In this document: positions 24,896 to 37,746 of the stretch, piece after piece | Position numbering within the stretch: the first letter of the stretch is position 1 | Layout of the letters: every line of letters begins with the position of its first letter | Assembly (NCBI RefSeq): GCF_036785885.1 | Contig: NC_092312.1 | Location: forward strand, 17,378,001 to 17,442,000 | Reading direction: 5' to 3' | DNA from: Coffea arabica | Taxonomy: Eukaryota > Streptophyta > Magnoliopsida > Gentianales > Rubiaceae | DNA length: 64,000 bases | Position numbers and translations under genes: made by a program | Notes under the pieces: model-generated | Databases searched by the model: none | The model's input: only the letters and a program-made list of their open reading frames with translations | Told to the model about the DNA's origin: nothing

Positions 24896-25019
24896 TCTCA
24901 TTTTTTTTCAAAATTTTTTTTTATTTTTTTGATGAACACATTTTTAAATCACATACATTAAATCGTAACAGTGTATATATATATATATACAAAAATTTTA
25001 GAAAGTAGCAATTCAAACG
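24888..25019 (+). mobile_element. MITE copy C2, diverged, directly adjacent to copy C
   Basis: Begins tttgtttggattctca in the same orientation as copy C, keeps gaacacatttttaaatcaca and a degraded core, and ends gcaattcaaacgg. It contains a short TA microsatellite. Confidence 0.55.
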
Positions 25020-25600
25020 GATCAAGACAAGAAAAAATGTACTGCTCAAAATAGTCTAGTTTAATCGTCAGACAGGGAAAGACGCAGTGTTCAAAAATAG
25101 TACTACTACAATAATCAATTAAAAACGAAAAAACACAAAAAGGGTAGACTACTCATAATTGATAACACTGCTCGGGAAATTAAAAAAAGGGAAAACCCGA
25201 AGGTGGCAATGTATCTCCGCTCTCCGGCATATGCGTTTGGAAACAGAAGCCGACAAAACAATCAATCGCCATCCGCCATCTATTAACTGTGTCGGGAAAG
25301 CATCAATCGACGGCTCAGGCCTTCCCACTTTCCCTTCTGCCATTGGTGAAGAATCACATCGAAGGTCCCGCCGGGAGCTATTGGGCCACGTTGCGATATC
25401 TGGAGAGATCCACGTAATTAAATAAGCAAACAAAAAGCAATTAAGAAAATGGGGGACAGGGTTGGGCTTTAAATGAAGGACTGGTGCGGAAGGAGTAGTA
25501 AGAAGACACTTGTCGACTGCAGCAAGGCTTAACCCATCCGGCGAAGAAGAAGGAATCGACACGCCTCCTCACGCCTCCTCTTCCCAACGCCCTTTCTTCT

Positions 25601-26637
25601 CTCTTTCTTTCCCAGTAAGGGTAAAATCGTCTTAATATGTCAGCTTTCCCTGTAATAGCACGCTAATTTGTCTCCTGATTTCCACTGCTGCAATGCTCCC
25701 AGTAAATAATCTCAACAGCAATGAAAATTATGAAAATGATTAATGATTTCCAGTCTGATTCTTCTTCTCATATCCGTTGATTGATGGTGTTTGCTTAATT
25801 TTTTTCTTCAGTGATGAAATGTGTGTTTTTGGTTTTTATTTTTTATTTTTAATTTTGGCATTTGTTAGTAGAATTTCCTCCTGCTCGAGAGTATTGTTAT
25901 GGTGCATACTATTTTTTTTTTAAAAAAATCTTTTTGGTAGTAAATCTGTTATTCTTTTATGGGAATTGGATTGAATAAGGATCTGAATTTAGTGGAACTA
26001 GATTTGTAGTAAGTGGGGTCAGTTTTTGATCTGCATAATCCAATTCAGCGGGACAAGATTTCGTTCTTTCTAATCTGATCTCTTTCCTCCTTTGATCGTG
26101 TTATTTTCCCTTTAGGTGATGGTTATAGTGTTCATTTGCATACGTTGTACTGAGTTGATGCTAATTTAGTACATCAACAGACTCTTAATATTGTATGTTG
26201 GCAGTAGATAATCCTGTTATATTTTAGTATTGTTTGAAGGCTAGATAAGTTTATACAATCTGACACACGGTTTCGAAATCTTCATTACAGTGATTCAGAT
26301 GGGGTTTGGTAGCATTTATTGGTGATTTCTAGAGAGTATATACTGATTTATGTTCGTCGAAATTGAGAGGATGTATAGCAGTACTTACGTATACTTGAGC
26401 TCTGAAGTATGATTTGTATGGCTTTATGCATTTGCTATTTTGGTTTGATAGAGTAGGTTGACAAGAAAAGAAAAGAAAAGACGTGAAGCATTTTAGCAAG
26501 TTAACTTGCATGGAAGTATCGATAGATTAGAGGTACTGGGTTCTTAGATCTACTTAATTTGCTTTCGCTGCTAACTAGTTACAACCATTCTTCTTTGACC
26601 AGCTCTTGGCAGTGGCACTTCTTAGTGTTCTTATGAC
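25601..26637 (+). promoter_or_regulatory. 5' leader region of the ABF gene, probably with an intron
   Basis: The stretch before the ATG has T-rich, intron-like composition and ends in two good acceptor sites (tttgaccag near 26601, ctcttggcag near 26611). AREB/ABF genes often carry a 5' UTR intron. The donor could not be chosen with confidence. Confidence 0.4.
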
Positions 26638-26653
26638 ATGGGGTCTTGTTTGA
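26633..26653 (+). promoter_or_regulatory. Six-codon uORF overlapping the ABF start
   Basis: An ATG at 26633 opens a six-codon frame ending in TGA at 26651-26653, so it overlaps the main ATG at 26638 in another reading frame. The context atgacatgg suggests leaky scanning may matter. Translation is inferred only. Confidence 0.4.
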
Positions 26654-28916
26654 ACTTCGACAACACGGGGAACATAACACAGCCGGAAGGTAATGTTGGG
26701 AGGCCTGGTGGAAACTTTCCGTTAGCACGGCAATCTTCTATTTATTCAATGACCTTTGGTGAGCTTCAGACTTTTGGCAGCTTGGGAAAGGACTTTGGTT
26801 CTATGAATATGGAGGACCTGTTAAAGAATATCTGGACAGCCGAAGAGACTCAAGTTAATGCTACTGTTGAGAGAAATGGGACCACCCCGGCCGGAAACTT
26901 GCAGAGGCAAGGCTCTTTAACATTGCCACGCACCCTAAGCCAGAGGACCGTTGATGAGGTCTGGAAAGATTTGTTTAGTGGAGGTGCAAAAGATGGAAGT
27001 GGCGGTGGGTCTTCAAACTTGGTGCCAAGAGAACCCACTTTGGGTGAGATGACGCTGGAGGAGTTTTTAGTCAGGGCAGGTGTTGTTAGAGAAGATGCTC
27101 AACCTACTGGAAAGGCAAGCAATGGTGGTTTTTATGCTGGTTTGGTTCAATCTGGTGGTATTGACAATGGTTTGAATATTGGGTTTCAGCAACTTGCTCG
27201 AGATCAAGGAGTTTTGGGTAACCAAATGGCAAAGAGTAAGAATGCACTTTCTAACCCGTCTAATCTGATTCTGAATGGAGATGGGGTTAGATCTTCCCAG
27301 CAACAACAGAATCAGCAGCCGCCGCTGCAGCCTCTATTTCCCAAGCAAGCAACTGTGGCTTTTGCCTCTTCTTTGCCATTAGGAAACAGTGTTCAGCAGA
27401 TAGGGAACAACGCTCAGCTGGCTAGCCCGGGGCCGAATGCTTCTGTCGTTGGAATGACAACTGCAGCTTCTACTGTAGCTCAAGGTGGTGTCGCACCAAC
27501 TGGAGTGATGGGTATTGCAGGGTTACGTGGTGTGACAACAGCAGCTGCAGGAGGGTCTCCAGGAAATCATTTGCATTCTGATGTGATTTCTAAAAGTAGT
27601 TTGGATTCTCCATCATTATCACCATCTCCTTATGCTTTCAATGAAGCGGGTCGAGGAAGGAGATCATCTAGTACTCTAGAGAAACAAGTTGAGCGCAGGC
27701 GTAGGAGAATGATTAAAAACAGAGAGTCTGCTGCACGGTCACGAGCCCGGAAGCAGGTGAATTTATTAGAAAAACCATTGTGCCTTTTTAGGTCAACGTT
27801 GCTGTTTTTTTGAGCGATTTGATTGAATCTCCTTTAATTTTTATGTTTTTATTTGTGGATCTGAAACATGTTCATTCGTTTCCATGTCTAATGCAGCACT
27901 TTTGGGTGTGAGGATATGATAAACATGTCACATTTGGATTACCATGATACTGGAATACCGAGCTCTACCAGTTTTGCATCTTTGTCCTTTTCCAGTTTCT
28001 ACTGGAACGTAGATTGTTATAGTGTGTTAGTGGTTGTGACTAAGAGATTCTATTGATAAGCGAATTACTCGTTATATCTAAGATAAACAATATGCTGACT
28101 GTAACGAGACTGTTATGAGAAGAATGAAAAATTGGTGGCATGTGTCTAGATAATTTGCTTGCTGACATACAACAAACTCAGGTGTCATCTTGAAGTTTTA
28201 GACGTTCTTACATCTTACTTTACATTTGATTGATTTATCTTACAGTAACTTCTTGTAATTTAATGACTTTCCTTTTTAGATCGGTAGTTGACACTTGGTA
28301 TAGTAATACCTTTCTCAATTTCTGACATTGGGTTATGCAGGCGTATACTTTAGAATTGGAAGCAGAAGTGGCAAAGCTCAAGGAACTGAATGAAGAGTTG
28401 CAGAAAAAACAGGTAATGTAGTTGGAAGTTAAAATGATAATCTTTTTAAAATACTCTAAAAATATGTGGAGAGTGATGGAGCTTTTTAATGTTTCGAATT
28501 TCGTTGCAGGTTGAACTCATGGAGATGCAGAAAAATCAGGTACAGCCTCTTCTATTTCTGGTATCTTTTAGGTCCGGCAGTGGTAACTCCCGCACTGAAT
28601 GAAACGCTTAAAAGAGGAGGAAGTGATAAGGAATAAGACAATGACTGTTTAATTGAAGGACAATTGTTGGAGTTGCAAGGCAGTAGTATTGTCGCTGAAT
28701 AATATCTGGCGCTGAAATTTCACAGCATACAATTTTTGAATACCGTGCTTCTGTTTTACTATTGAAAGTAATTTGCAGTTTCTTAGTAGTGATTTGAGTA
28801 GCCAAGCTTAGTTGTTGACAATCTTAATTATTTTTTCCCAGATGTTGGAGACAATGAAGATGCCGTGGGGAGGTAAAAGAAGATGCTTGAGAAGAACGCT
28901 GACAGGGCCTTGGTAG
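26638..28916 (+). CDS. ABF/AREB bZIP transcription factor
   Basis: Group A bZIP factor that binds ABA-responsive elements in the nucleus and activates drought, cold and ABA genes after SnRK2 phosphorylation. Exons 26638-27756, 28341-28412, 28510-28539 and 28842-28916 join to 1296 bp, 431 residues. The N-terminal conserved blocks with R-x-x-S/T kinase sites are all present: LARQSSIYSMTFGELQ, then LQRQGSLTLPRTLSQRTVDE, then EPTLGEMTLEEFLVRAGV. A Gln-rich middle (QQQQNQQPPLQP) follows. The basic region reads RRMIKNRESAARSRARKQAY and the leucine zipper continues across exons 2-3. The protein ends CLRRTLTGPW, the family's last phosphosite block. Intron positions match the family, interrupting just after ARSRARKQ. 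Which of ABF1-4 it matches cannot be settled; neighbours suggest the ABF1/ABF3/ABF4 lineage. Confidence 0.96.
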
Positions 28917-30510
28917 AACGGGAAGATAAAATCCTTGACAAGAAGTACTAATTCTAGGGCAGTACGAACTCGAGCATTGTTTAGATAAGTGGATTGGAGT
29001 AGCTAGCTTGTTATGATCTTTTTTCTGTCTCCGCCTGTAAACATGTTAGGTAGCTTTGTGAACAGAAGCAGGGAGTGTGGTGCAGTGAATAAGGGAACCT
29101 ATTTGTAGCATAAGATTTTCCTGTTTGGGGTTCTGTTTGCTTCTCCCTTGACACAATAGTAATAGCTAGCAGGATCTTAAATCTTGTTGTTCTTGCTGAC
29201 ATTTTGTAGCTTAATCTGTCATCTAAACAAGAAAAAAATGTAGGGGATACGTCACCTGTATCTGAATAATCCTCTTCCTCTTAGTAGGAAAAGGATAAAG
29301 CTTAGTTTGACGCTACATATTTGACTAGCAGTCCTTCGGCCGTCATTTTTTCACATAACTTCTGTTGGGACAGATAAATCAAGTCAAATTTGAGTTCTGG
29401 TTTGTGTCGGAAAACTTTATTAAATTGGGCCCAATTGGATTTTGGTTTGATTAATATAAGATTGAAATTTATTAGTAACAAAATTCAAATTATTCGTACT
29501 TAGACTTGATATATATCAAAAATCTAACTGATAAGGGTACTTTTTTAACTGCAAGTAAGGTTGGAATTCCGACCTACCGTCCGGAGAGGAAGTCAAGCAT
29601 GCAGTATTTTGCATGCTAGCATGTGATGCACAGACACGTGAAAAGGCGCAGACACTTCTAGCATTTTGACCAGGCCAGTTTAATGTCGAACCGTCCTTGG
29701 TCGTCATGGATCACAATTCACAGCAATAGCGCGTCACATTTGGGTGTCGACATCTCGCATCATGATATTGATAGGTATCTGTGATCATAACGAGTTGGAC
29801 TGACTCCACATATTGTTCCCAAAAACAAAAGAAAAAAGAAAGGACTGTGTGCATCAAACAGAGTATATATCCAGATTCATGAGCCAAAAGAAACTCCCCA
29901 GTTATCTGATGGACTTTCTGTTACATCACAGCACTTCTCTCACACAAAATTGTCCGTGTCAGCAGAGACTCATTCTGGTGGCGTTGGTAAAGGATGAAAG
30001 GAACTCTCTGTTTTGTGTCAATGTTTTAACGGTCTGTTGAGGCAGAGGAATGCAGATTATGTCTTTGCAGCTCTTATCACATGTCAGACATTATGATCTC
30101 TAGGCAGTAGGCCGGATTCAGGAAATTCCCAAAATTTATCCACCACTGCAGCTGCAAAAGTGCATCCTGCAGAAGCCCATATGAGGACAGCAGCAAAGTG
30201 GTTTACGGCATTTGATTACTTGCAAAGGCATAAAAAAATAACTTCTCAATAAAAAACTGACAATATTTAAATTCGGAATGAAAATGTGTACCTCATGGTT
30301 TTCGCCACTTAATATTTCATGGAACCACTACAAATTTGCCAGAAACACCTCGTTGCCGAGCAAAAGATATCAGCTCATCCCAACCACTTTTTCCACATGA
30401 ACAAACTTGTTAATACTTCTTAAAGCTAAGTCCCAAGCGTCGCTTGTTTCCAATTGGGGTGGGTAGGCCACCCATTTCAGGATGAACCTAGAGAGGCAGT
30501 AGTCCCTTTT
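28917..30510. other. Spacer between convergent ABF and DJ-1 genes
   Basis: Likely holds the 3' UTR of the ABF gene (about 28917-29230) and of the DJ-1 gene at the other side. No gene or mobile element is recognised between them. Confidence 0.6.
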
Positions 30511-33500
30511 TTAGGCCCTTGGGTACTCAAAGACAAGACCTTCTGCAACACTCCTTGCCCTTGAATGCCCAAACAGCTTACCCACAATAGCCAGTCCAAA
30601 ATCTGTTGCACTAGCAAGGCCCTTGTTTGCGATCACCTTACCATCAATGACTACTTGTGCACCATCAACCACATTACTTTCCTTGCTTAGAACTGATTCA
30701 GGTACTGCAGTGGCTTTCTTATCCTGTTAGACAGGGGAAGCATATGAGTTCGATATCATAATGTCAAAAAGCCCAGACTATGGCAATATTAGAATGCTGA
30801 TTTCTACCTTGAGTAACCCCTGTCTTTCAAGTATTGCACTTGAAGAGCACATTGCACCAAAAATTCTTCCACCAATTTGCTGTTCTTTCAGTAACTTCCT
30901 GAGAACCCTGGATTTGTGCAACCTTTCGGCTCCACCAACTCCTCCCTAAAGTTCAGTACCAGCCAACTACTCAAAAAATGAAAAAGTATCATGCTATTAC
31001 AAATTAACTTTGTATTGAAGTACTTCTATCATTCACTCTAGTTGACAACGAGAAACAGGAGTTTCTAATATCTGAAGTAGGGCTTGATGTACAAGCACAA
31101 AATCCAGCAAGTTCATTCAGCAGGATAAGAGGTTAAAACCACCAATTCTGTGCATGAATATACATGCAAGAACAACCATGTTTAATGTGGATTGCTGCAG
31201 GTATTCCTGCCACACTAGCTCCTGATTATAATTTGACTAAACCAAGACCAAATTCTGAAGCAAACTAGCCCAACTCTAGGGGAAAGACAGATGCAATTGA
31301 AAGATGAGAAGAAACAGAATCTCACTGGCAAAATTATCAGATCATAAGTGATCTCGGCAGCTGCATTAATCAGTTTGTCTGCAACAAGTATTATCCCTTG
31401 TGATGCCAAAATCTGGGTAGATTTTTCCACTGAAGCAACCACAACACTGGCCTTTGCTCTCCTTAGGATATCTATAGTGGTAACTATGTCAATTCCTTCA
31501 CAACCATTTGCAACTGGAAGGAGGACCTACAATGTTACAAGTGAAAAAAAGTTGTTACATCTGTAACCCATCTAAATAGTTCAAAAATTTCTTATGAATA
31601 GATTAAATTCCAAGATAACTCCTCAAGATAAACACTAGTTCTACACACGTCTCAGTATCACTCCTCCAGATATAGATGCTACTGGAAAATTGCGCTCATT
31701 CAAGACAACCGTACAGAGGATGATAATTTTATCACTAGCATGCTGATGGTAAGAATGAAAATAAAGAAAACTGGACATTTCTATTTGTAAAGAAATGAAG
31801 AAAGCAAAAATATTTCATGACCAAGTAAATTTAAGATGCTATCCATTTTACAAAATAATGCAGAACCAATCAAAATAAAGTTCAAAAAGAAACAATTCTA
31901 AGAACCTTAGGCCAACTTAAAAAATGTAGAATGACACCTTGGGAAAGATAAACAGTGCTGACTTACTTGAGGGGTATGATCAAGAGACCAATGGGCTTCA
32001 TTGAATTCTTCTTTCTTATGACTGCCACTGTCATTCACTAGCTATACAGAAAGAAGTAGGAAACGTTACTTAAAGCCAATAAAACAGAAAATAAGTTGCC
32101 CAGAGCTAATTGCAATTAAATTTATGCCTTGAGACAGGCTAAATGGAATAGAAAAACAAGGTTTGTTATAAATTTAGAAACTCTTAACTTCAAAAGGAGG
32201 CACATCTGCTTGGTTCAGATATTTCTTGGCTAAGGTGTTCATTATGAAAAAGAAAGGAGTTTACTTAGAAATATGTTTCTCTATCTAATCAAAAATTTTG
32301 ATACACAGAACATTCAATTGAGTAAGAGTTGCAACTCAAGTAGTTAGCCAAAAATGGAAATTGAGGAAAAATACTGCCAGTCATGACGTAGAAGGAAAGG
32401 ACCTTTTACATTTCTAACAAAGAACAACATGCAAATTGATTTTCCAGCTAAATCTTGGTGTTAGAATAAGGTAAGAAACGATATAGTTCAACAATATTCC
32501 TTTAACTTAATTCTATTTTCGTAAGTGAAAATTTAGCCTAGGAAAAATTGTCATACTAACCAATGAATCCTTGATTTCCTTGGCAGCAGTCTCACCATAC
32601 AGCTGGCTCACTAATGATATAGCAAATTCAAAAGAAGTGCCAGGGCCACGACTTGTTGTCAGCTCTCCAGAGACCTGGTTATTAGACTTAACAGCCCAGA
32701 AGGTAGGGAGCTTGTCTATAAATGCAGGGTGGCAAGTCGTCTTGCAGGACAAAGCAACATGTTAACTAGATAAACAAAAGTGCAAGTACAAAGAGTACAT
32801 ACATTTATCAAGCATTAATAAACTTGTTGAAAGTTACCTTCTTCTTCCTAAGAAGGCCCCAAGGCAAAAGTGTGACAGCTGGAGCAGCACATATTGCACC
32901 ATACAACCGTTTCTCCTCAGCTTGTTTGCTAGTCATCTTCTGGAGAATTTCACAGTCTCTTAAACGTGCAGACCCTGGCATTCCACCCTAAACAGTAATC
33001 CACAACCAGTCTCTCACAATTCACGAATCTATAATTGCTAGCTTCAACGCTAAAAGAAACGGGAAAAAAGTTCAGTGGTCAAAGCGGTACTTGGTCAAAA
33101 CGTGATGAAATATTGGCGTAGCTAACCACACAAAAAGCAGCTGAATACTGAATTATGGAGCAGAAAGAAAAACCAACCGGAAGGGCAATTAGATCAAAGA
33201 TTTGATCGGAACAAGCAGAGACAAATGCATCAGCAACCAGCCTAGTGCCTCCAGAAAATTCCACCTCTAGTCGTTGCTCCACAGAAGCCAGAGTCACCTC
33301 CGCGCCCGCCCGCCGCAGAACATCAACTAATATCACAGCCTCCATTTCTTCTGAGCCAAACCCAATTGGCACCAAAACCTATCAGCCGTACAAGAAGAGG
33401 AGCAAAAGCTTAAAATGAGTTCCCCAATAATCGCACCAATTCCAACGTTAACTAAACACGGCACGAAGAACCCAGCCCCAAAAGAGTAAATAAATAATCA

Positions 33501-33789
33501 ATAAATTCCAAAATTAAGAGAAAAAAAAAAGAGAATAAACCTTCTTGGTCTTAGGAGGGTTTTCATTTGCTGCAGGAGAAGGGGTGGGTATGGAAGCCGT
33601 TGGGCTTGGAAAAGGGGTTTTAGGAGGTTTTGAAATGCTTGGGGTTTTACGCTGTTCGGAGACTGCAGCAGCAAACACACGAAAGCCTAAGGCCCGGAAT
33701 GATCTTGTGGAGAGGGACGCCAAACAATGGTGGTCGGACTTGGGAAGAGTTGTAGGGATGAAATACAGAGGAGTTATTGAAGTCCTCAT
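30511..33789 (-). CDS. Two-domain DJ-1/PfpI family protein, plastid-targeted, DJ1C-like
   Basis: Plant DJ-1 proteins carry two DJ-1/PfpI domains in tandem. Arabidopsis DJ1C is a plastid protein needed for chloroplast development, while DJ1A acts in stress protection. Eight exons (33541-33789, 33178-33378, 32838-32987, 32561-32740, 31967-32041, 31326-31526, 30808-30945, 30511-30723) join to 1407 bp, 468 residues, every intron in phase 0. Residues 1-83 are Ser/Thr/Pro-rich and look like a transit peptide. Domain 1 begins [20 protein letters not shown] and has the nucleophile elbow [11 protein letters not shown] linker [14 protein letters not shown] leads to domain 2 ([20 protein letters not shown]) with elbow [10 protein letters not shown]. 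Both elbows keep Cys. Position next to MCCB matches Arabidopsis DJ1C by memory. DJ1A or DJ1B remains possible. Confidence 0.92.
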
Positions 33790-34280
33790 TTTTTTCCCCT
33801 TTTTAATTCTCCAAATTTTAAGTTAGCTGAGAATCAAAGGAATTATTTGCTGTTGCTGGGGGGAATGCTGGAGTTCGTCTTCCCCGATGGAATCTGTGTA
33901 ATAATCCGGACACTTGAATCCGGGATGCCTCAATCGCTAGGCAAGCTAAAGAGTTTCAGGGTCCTTTCTTATCCTCTGCAAGTTTATTTGGCCAACGAGT
34001 TGACTAGGCAGTAGTGAGTAAACTGTTCATTTCTCATACTTATTTTGTGACTTCTTTTCTTCCTTATCGTAATTTTGGCCCCTGTTGTCCCTTCAATTGC
34101 AATACAGCATCATCAAATCAAACTTCTAACTATTACAAGTTTCCGAGTCAGTTTCCCAATTTGATTTACTAGCACAAGTGACCGATTTTTCTACAATGCA
34201 AAAAAGTTCTATTTCTATGAGTGATTGGGAGTGAAATTTGTTATTTAAAGCATCCTTCAAACCATAGCTTGGTCATTTAT

Positions 34281-34456
34281 GAGTGTGTTTGGATTGCTAA
34301 ATTATTTTAAATAATATTTTACTTGTATTATAAATATATTTTTCAATTCACATCTTTATATTTTTAATTAACCTTTTAATTCATATATATCACATCACAA
34401 AAAGTTTTAAATTAATTATTCTACATAATATTTTAAATAATATTCAATCCAAACAC
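34281..34456 (+). mobile_element. MITE copy D of the GTGTTTGGA family
   Basis: Left end GAGTGTGTTTGGATTGC and right end caatccaaacac form inverted repeats. The core tatatcacatcacaaaaagt is present. About 176 bp. Confidence 0.8.
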
Positions 34457-34811
34457 TTTTCACATTCTCATTTAAAAATGTAGTCAAATAAAAGGTCTTT
34501 GTTTCCATAACGAGACACGTTCCATTCTATTTTACTATTTGATTTTTTCCAATATTTTCTTTTTTCTCACAAAAAAAATACACTGCTTGAAAGTTAAAAT
34601 AGTACAAGATCATAATGTTTTGATAATAATGTATTTTGGCAATCAAGAATTCATTATACTATATAAGATTGAGTTTTTGTCAAAAAATAAGTTGAATTTC
34701 AACCGCATAGATGGAGATTTTTTTGAAAATGTGAAATATTGTGTATTAATTTAAAATTTTTAAGTACAATTTAACGAGGCATGTATTTGGATATGTTTAC
34801 TGAAATGACCT

Positions 34812-35118
34812 CATTTTAATATATTTAAAGTTGTCATTGCTGAGTCATCTGAATATTGATGGAACGTGTAATGAGTGTGCAACCGTTTTTGCATTTTGTA
34901 CAACCCATATATGCTTGTGTGTTAGTGTAATTACCAGAATATCTCTTAACTACCAATAATTCCCCATTTTAATACATTTAAGGTTGTCATTGATGAGTCA
35001 TGTGGGTATTGATAAAATGTGTAATTAGTGTGCACCTGTTTTTGCATGTTATATAACCCATATATGTTTATATATTTATGTAATTACTGGAATATCTGTT
35101 AATTATCAATTATTCCTC
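34812..35118 (+). repeat. Tandem duplication, period 153 bp
   Basis: Unit 1 starts cattttaatatatttaaag at 34812 and unit 2 starts cattttaatacatttaagg at 34965. Both continue with ttgtcattg.tgagtcat, then a tttttgcat stretch and an acccatatatg block. Divergence is moderate. Confidence 0.8.
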
Positions 35119-36003
35119 TTTTCAGCCGCGGGTAACCATTTGAGATGTTGTTTTGTCTAAAACGTTTCAATGGTTGCCGAACTGTTATGAATGTTAATGG
35201 TTTGGTCGGCACCTATTTCTCTATCATTTATAATCTGTATTTATGAGTCACAAACGTTGATTAGTTTATCCCTTTTCAACTTCGGGAATTAAGTTTTCCC
35301 TTTTTGCCTTTGTCTACGACAATCTGGCTCATCATTTTCTCTTCCATCCGAGTTTAACTCTGAAATTATCTATTATTTCATAATTAATTACACCCCAATT
35401 TAATTGCTGAACCGTTTGTATGTTTATGCCCAGACGGTTGATTATCAGTTTCTCCCTGTTAGCATTTTGGAATTGGGATAATTCTTCCTGTTTTCATACT
35501 AATCAACTCATAATGCTCTTCAGTCGCAGCTACTCCTGATGGTTCAACTTGAGGTCCACCCCCTCCCCAATTTTTCAATTTCTCCCTTAATTTTGTCGGT
35601 ATATTTTTAGTACCTGCAATTAGCAATTTTATTGCATTGCTAACTGCAAGATATCATTTTTTTTTTATAGATTCGGTTGCCCTCTATGATTTGACTTGGT
35701 TGGTTATAATCTTATAGATTTGGAACAACAGCAAAAAAGAGCTTTCAGTGGAGATTCTGGAATAAGGTTAACTTTCTGTGTTGCTCTACCTTTCTGTATT
35801 ATCACCGACCTTCAATTTGATACCGTTTTATTGTAACGCTATGTGAATTGATTGGTTATATCGTTTATCATTGATTTGAGTGTGATGTGTTCACTTTACT
35901 TACTGCTAAATGTGTTCTTTATTTTATATTGTATGAGAACAAATTTTTATGCTGTATTCCATGCCCGAAATTGCTATAAAGTTAATAACAACTTAATCTA
36001 TAA

Positions 36004-36440
36004 TGAGAAGAAGCAATATGAGACTTGCATTCACTAATCTGTCAAATGCAAGTTCGTCAAAGGTACCGGTTAAACATAGGATCACATCAAAATGGATTAG
36101 TAGTGCTACAAGTGTACACAATAGCGGAGCACTTGAGAGATCTCTAGGAACTCAACTCTCGAAGAGCTTGTTGTCATATCAAAAGTACACAACCAACTAT
36201 GCAACCACATCAACATCCTAGAGTTCTGGCAGTGCAATAAACGTAACTGAAGTAGCAAAAAAATCCGATTTTATCTCTCAAGGAACGGCAATAGATGTCG
36301 CAATGACAGAAATGGAGACAAGGAAAAGAGTCGGCCCAACCAATTTGGACACCTCATCTTCTACAAAGTACAGTGAAGGAACCAGTGGTGCAATACCTAC
36401 ACAACAAAATGACGGAACCACCAAAAAGCAACACAGCTGA
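36004..36440 (+). pseudogene. Ser/Thr-rich frame with one internal stop, unknown
   Basis: From the ATG at 36004 the frame runs to a TAG at 36219-36221 and then stays open in the same frame to a TGA at about 36438. The product would be rich in Ser, Thr and Lys, with no family recognised. It lies upstream of a Helitron right end and may be captured or remnant transposon coding sequence. Confidence 0.3.
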
Positions 36441-36714
36441 GTACTTAAGGCTGCCTATTAAAGTATCTAGATTAGTCTACTACTATTACTATCACTAAAT
36501 AAGGGACTGCATGGTGCCAAGATTATAGCTATTACTTTCTTTGTTTTCAACAATTTTTGCTTTATGGACTATTACTATTGTTTTCGTTCGATTACTTTAT
36601 GGACTAATTTTTTTTGTAATAGTAATTGCTTCTCATTATTTGATGGCTATTTCTTTTCATAATGTACTATTGTTTGTTAAAAAAAAAAACCTCCTTTCCC
36701 ACAAGCACCAAACA

Positions 36715-36743
36715 CCCGCGCGATGCACGGGCATTTCTGCTAA
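36715..36743 (+). mobile_element. Helitron 3' terminus (hairpin plus CTAA)
   Basis: Hairpin CCCGCGC-gat-GCACGGG with one mismatch (36715-36731), then eight bases and CTAA at 36740-36743 followed by T. This fits the hairpin plus CTRR|T rule. The left end could not be found. Confidence 0.65.
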
Positions 36744-37746
36744 TTTATTCTTATTATGTCCACATATTGCAATATCAGCAGATCATGACCATTTGAATAA
36801 TCAATATATAAAACAAAGGCTCAGACCTAAAGCCATCTAACTTATATCTTACAGCTCTAAATAATGAAAGATCACTACTTGACATACATTGTGCAACAAC
36901 ATTAGTACTATTATCTTTCATAAGCACATTATGCACTAACAAATAGTAAATACAAACACGCACACGTGAACGCACGTGCACATATATGTATATATGCATG
37001 TACATATTAAAAAAAGATAATGTTATTGGACAAAGTAATTGTAAAATTAAGTTAATATAGTCACTATAAAATTGAATGTGACAATAGGATGAGGGGAGGA
37101 ACATAATTACCCTTTTATAAAAGAAAATAATAAAATAAGGAAGCGAGTGCAATGATTGACACCTATTCCATATAATTTAAAGTTGTTGAAATCCTAGCAA
37201 GTAGGTAACAATTGCTCGATTTCAAGGTTCATTTTGAAGAAGATTTTAGTAAATTATTTAGGATTTTTTTAATTTCTGAAAATTGTGTATTTAATTTGAT
37301 AGTTTTTTTTTAAAAAAATTGTTTTGTATTATTGTTTGATCATATTTTTACATAAACAGAAGTTAGGTAAATAATAAAACAATTCTTTTACATATAATCT
37401 TCAATTGAAACGCAAACATTAACATTTGTAGGCGAAGAAAAAAGAAAACTTTACCTATTTAAACCCTTTTGAAATTGGAAGCAATTCAAAAGCAAACAAA
37501 AACATAAAAACAAAAAGACAAGGAGGGGAATTGAAAGGTAGAGCTGCAAATTTTATTTTATTTAAAAAAAAAGGGGGCAAATCTTTGAATAATGCACTAT
37601 ATCTCAAGAGTGATGCTACCACGGCGGAGAGAAATCCTTGGAAGAGTGGATATGTATTGATGACATTGTGGACAATCCTTGCAAGCAATAATAGAACAAC
37701 CCCAACCGCAATATAACAAGTGGAAACTCCAACCCGGGACAAAGCC

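Larger units (their letters stand above)
20818..25600. other. Spacer between DUF1685 and ABF genes
   Basis: No gene is recognised. It includes the divergent upstream regions of both genes, an inverted-repeat element (about 23155-24140) and two MITE copies side by side (24735-25019). A minus-strand frame at 25149-25562 has no family resemblance and overlaps the likely leader of the ABF gene. Confidence 0.55.

Noticed and set aside
25149-25562. Minus-strand frame of 137 codons before the ABF gene
   Set aside because: No family resemblance. It overlaps GC-rich leader sequence of the ABF gene, where chance frames are common.
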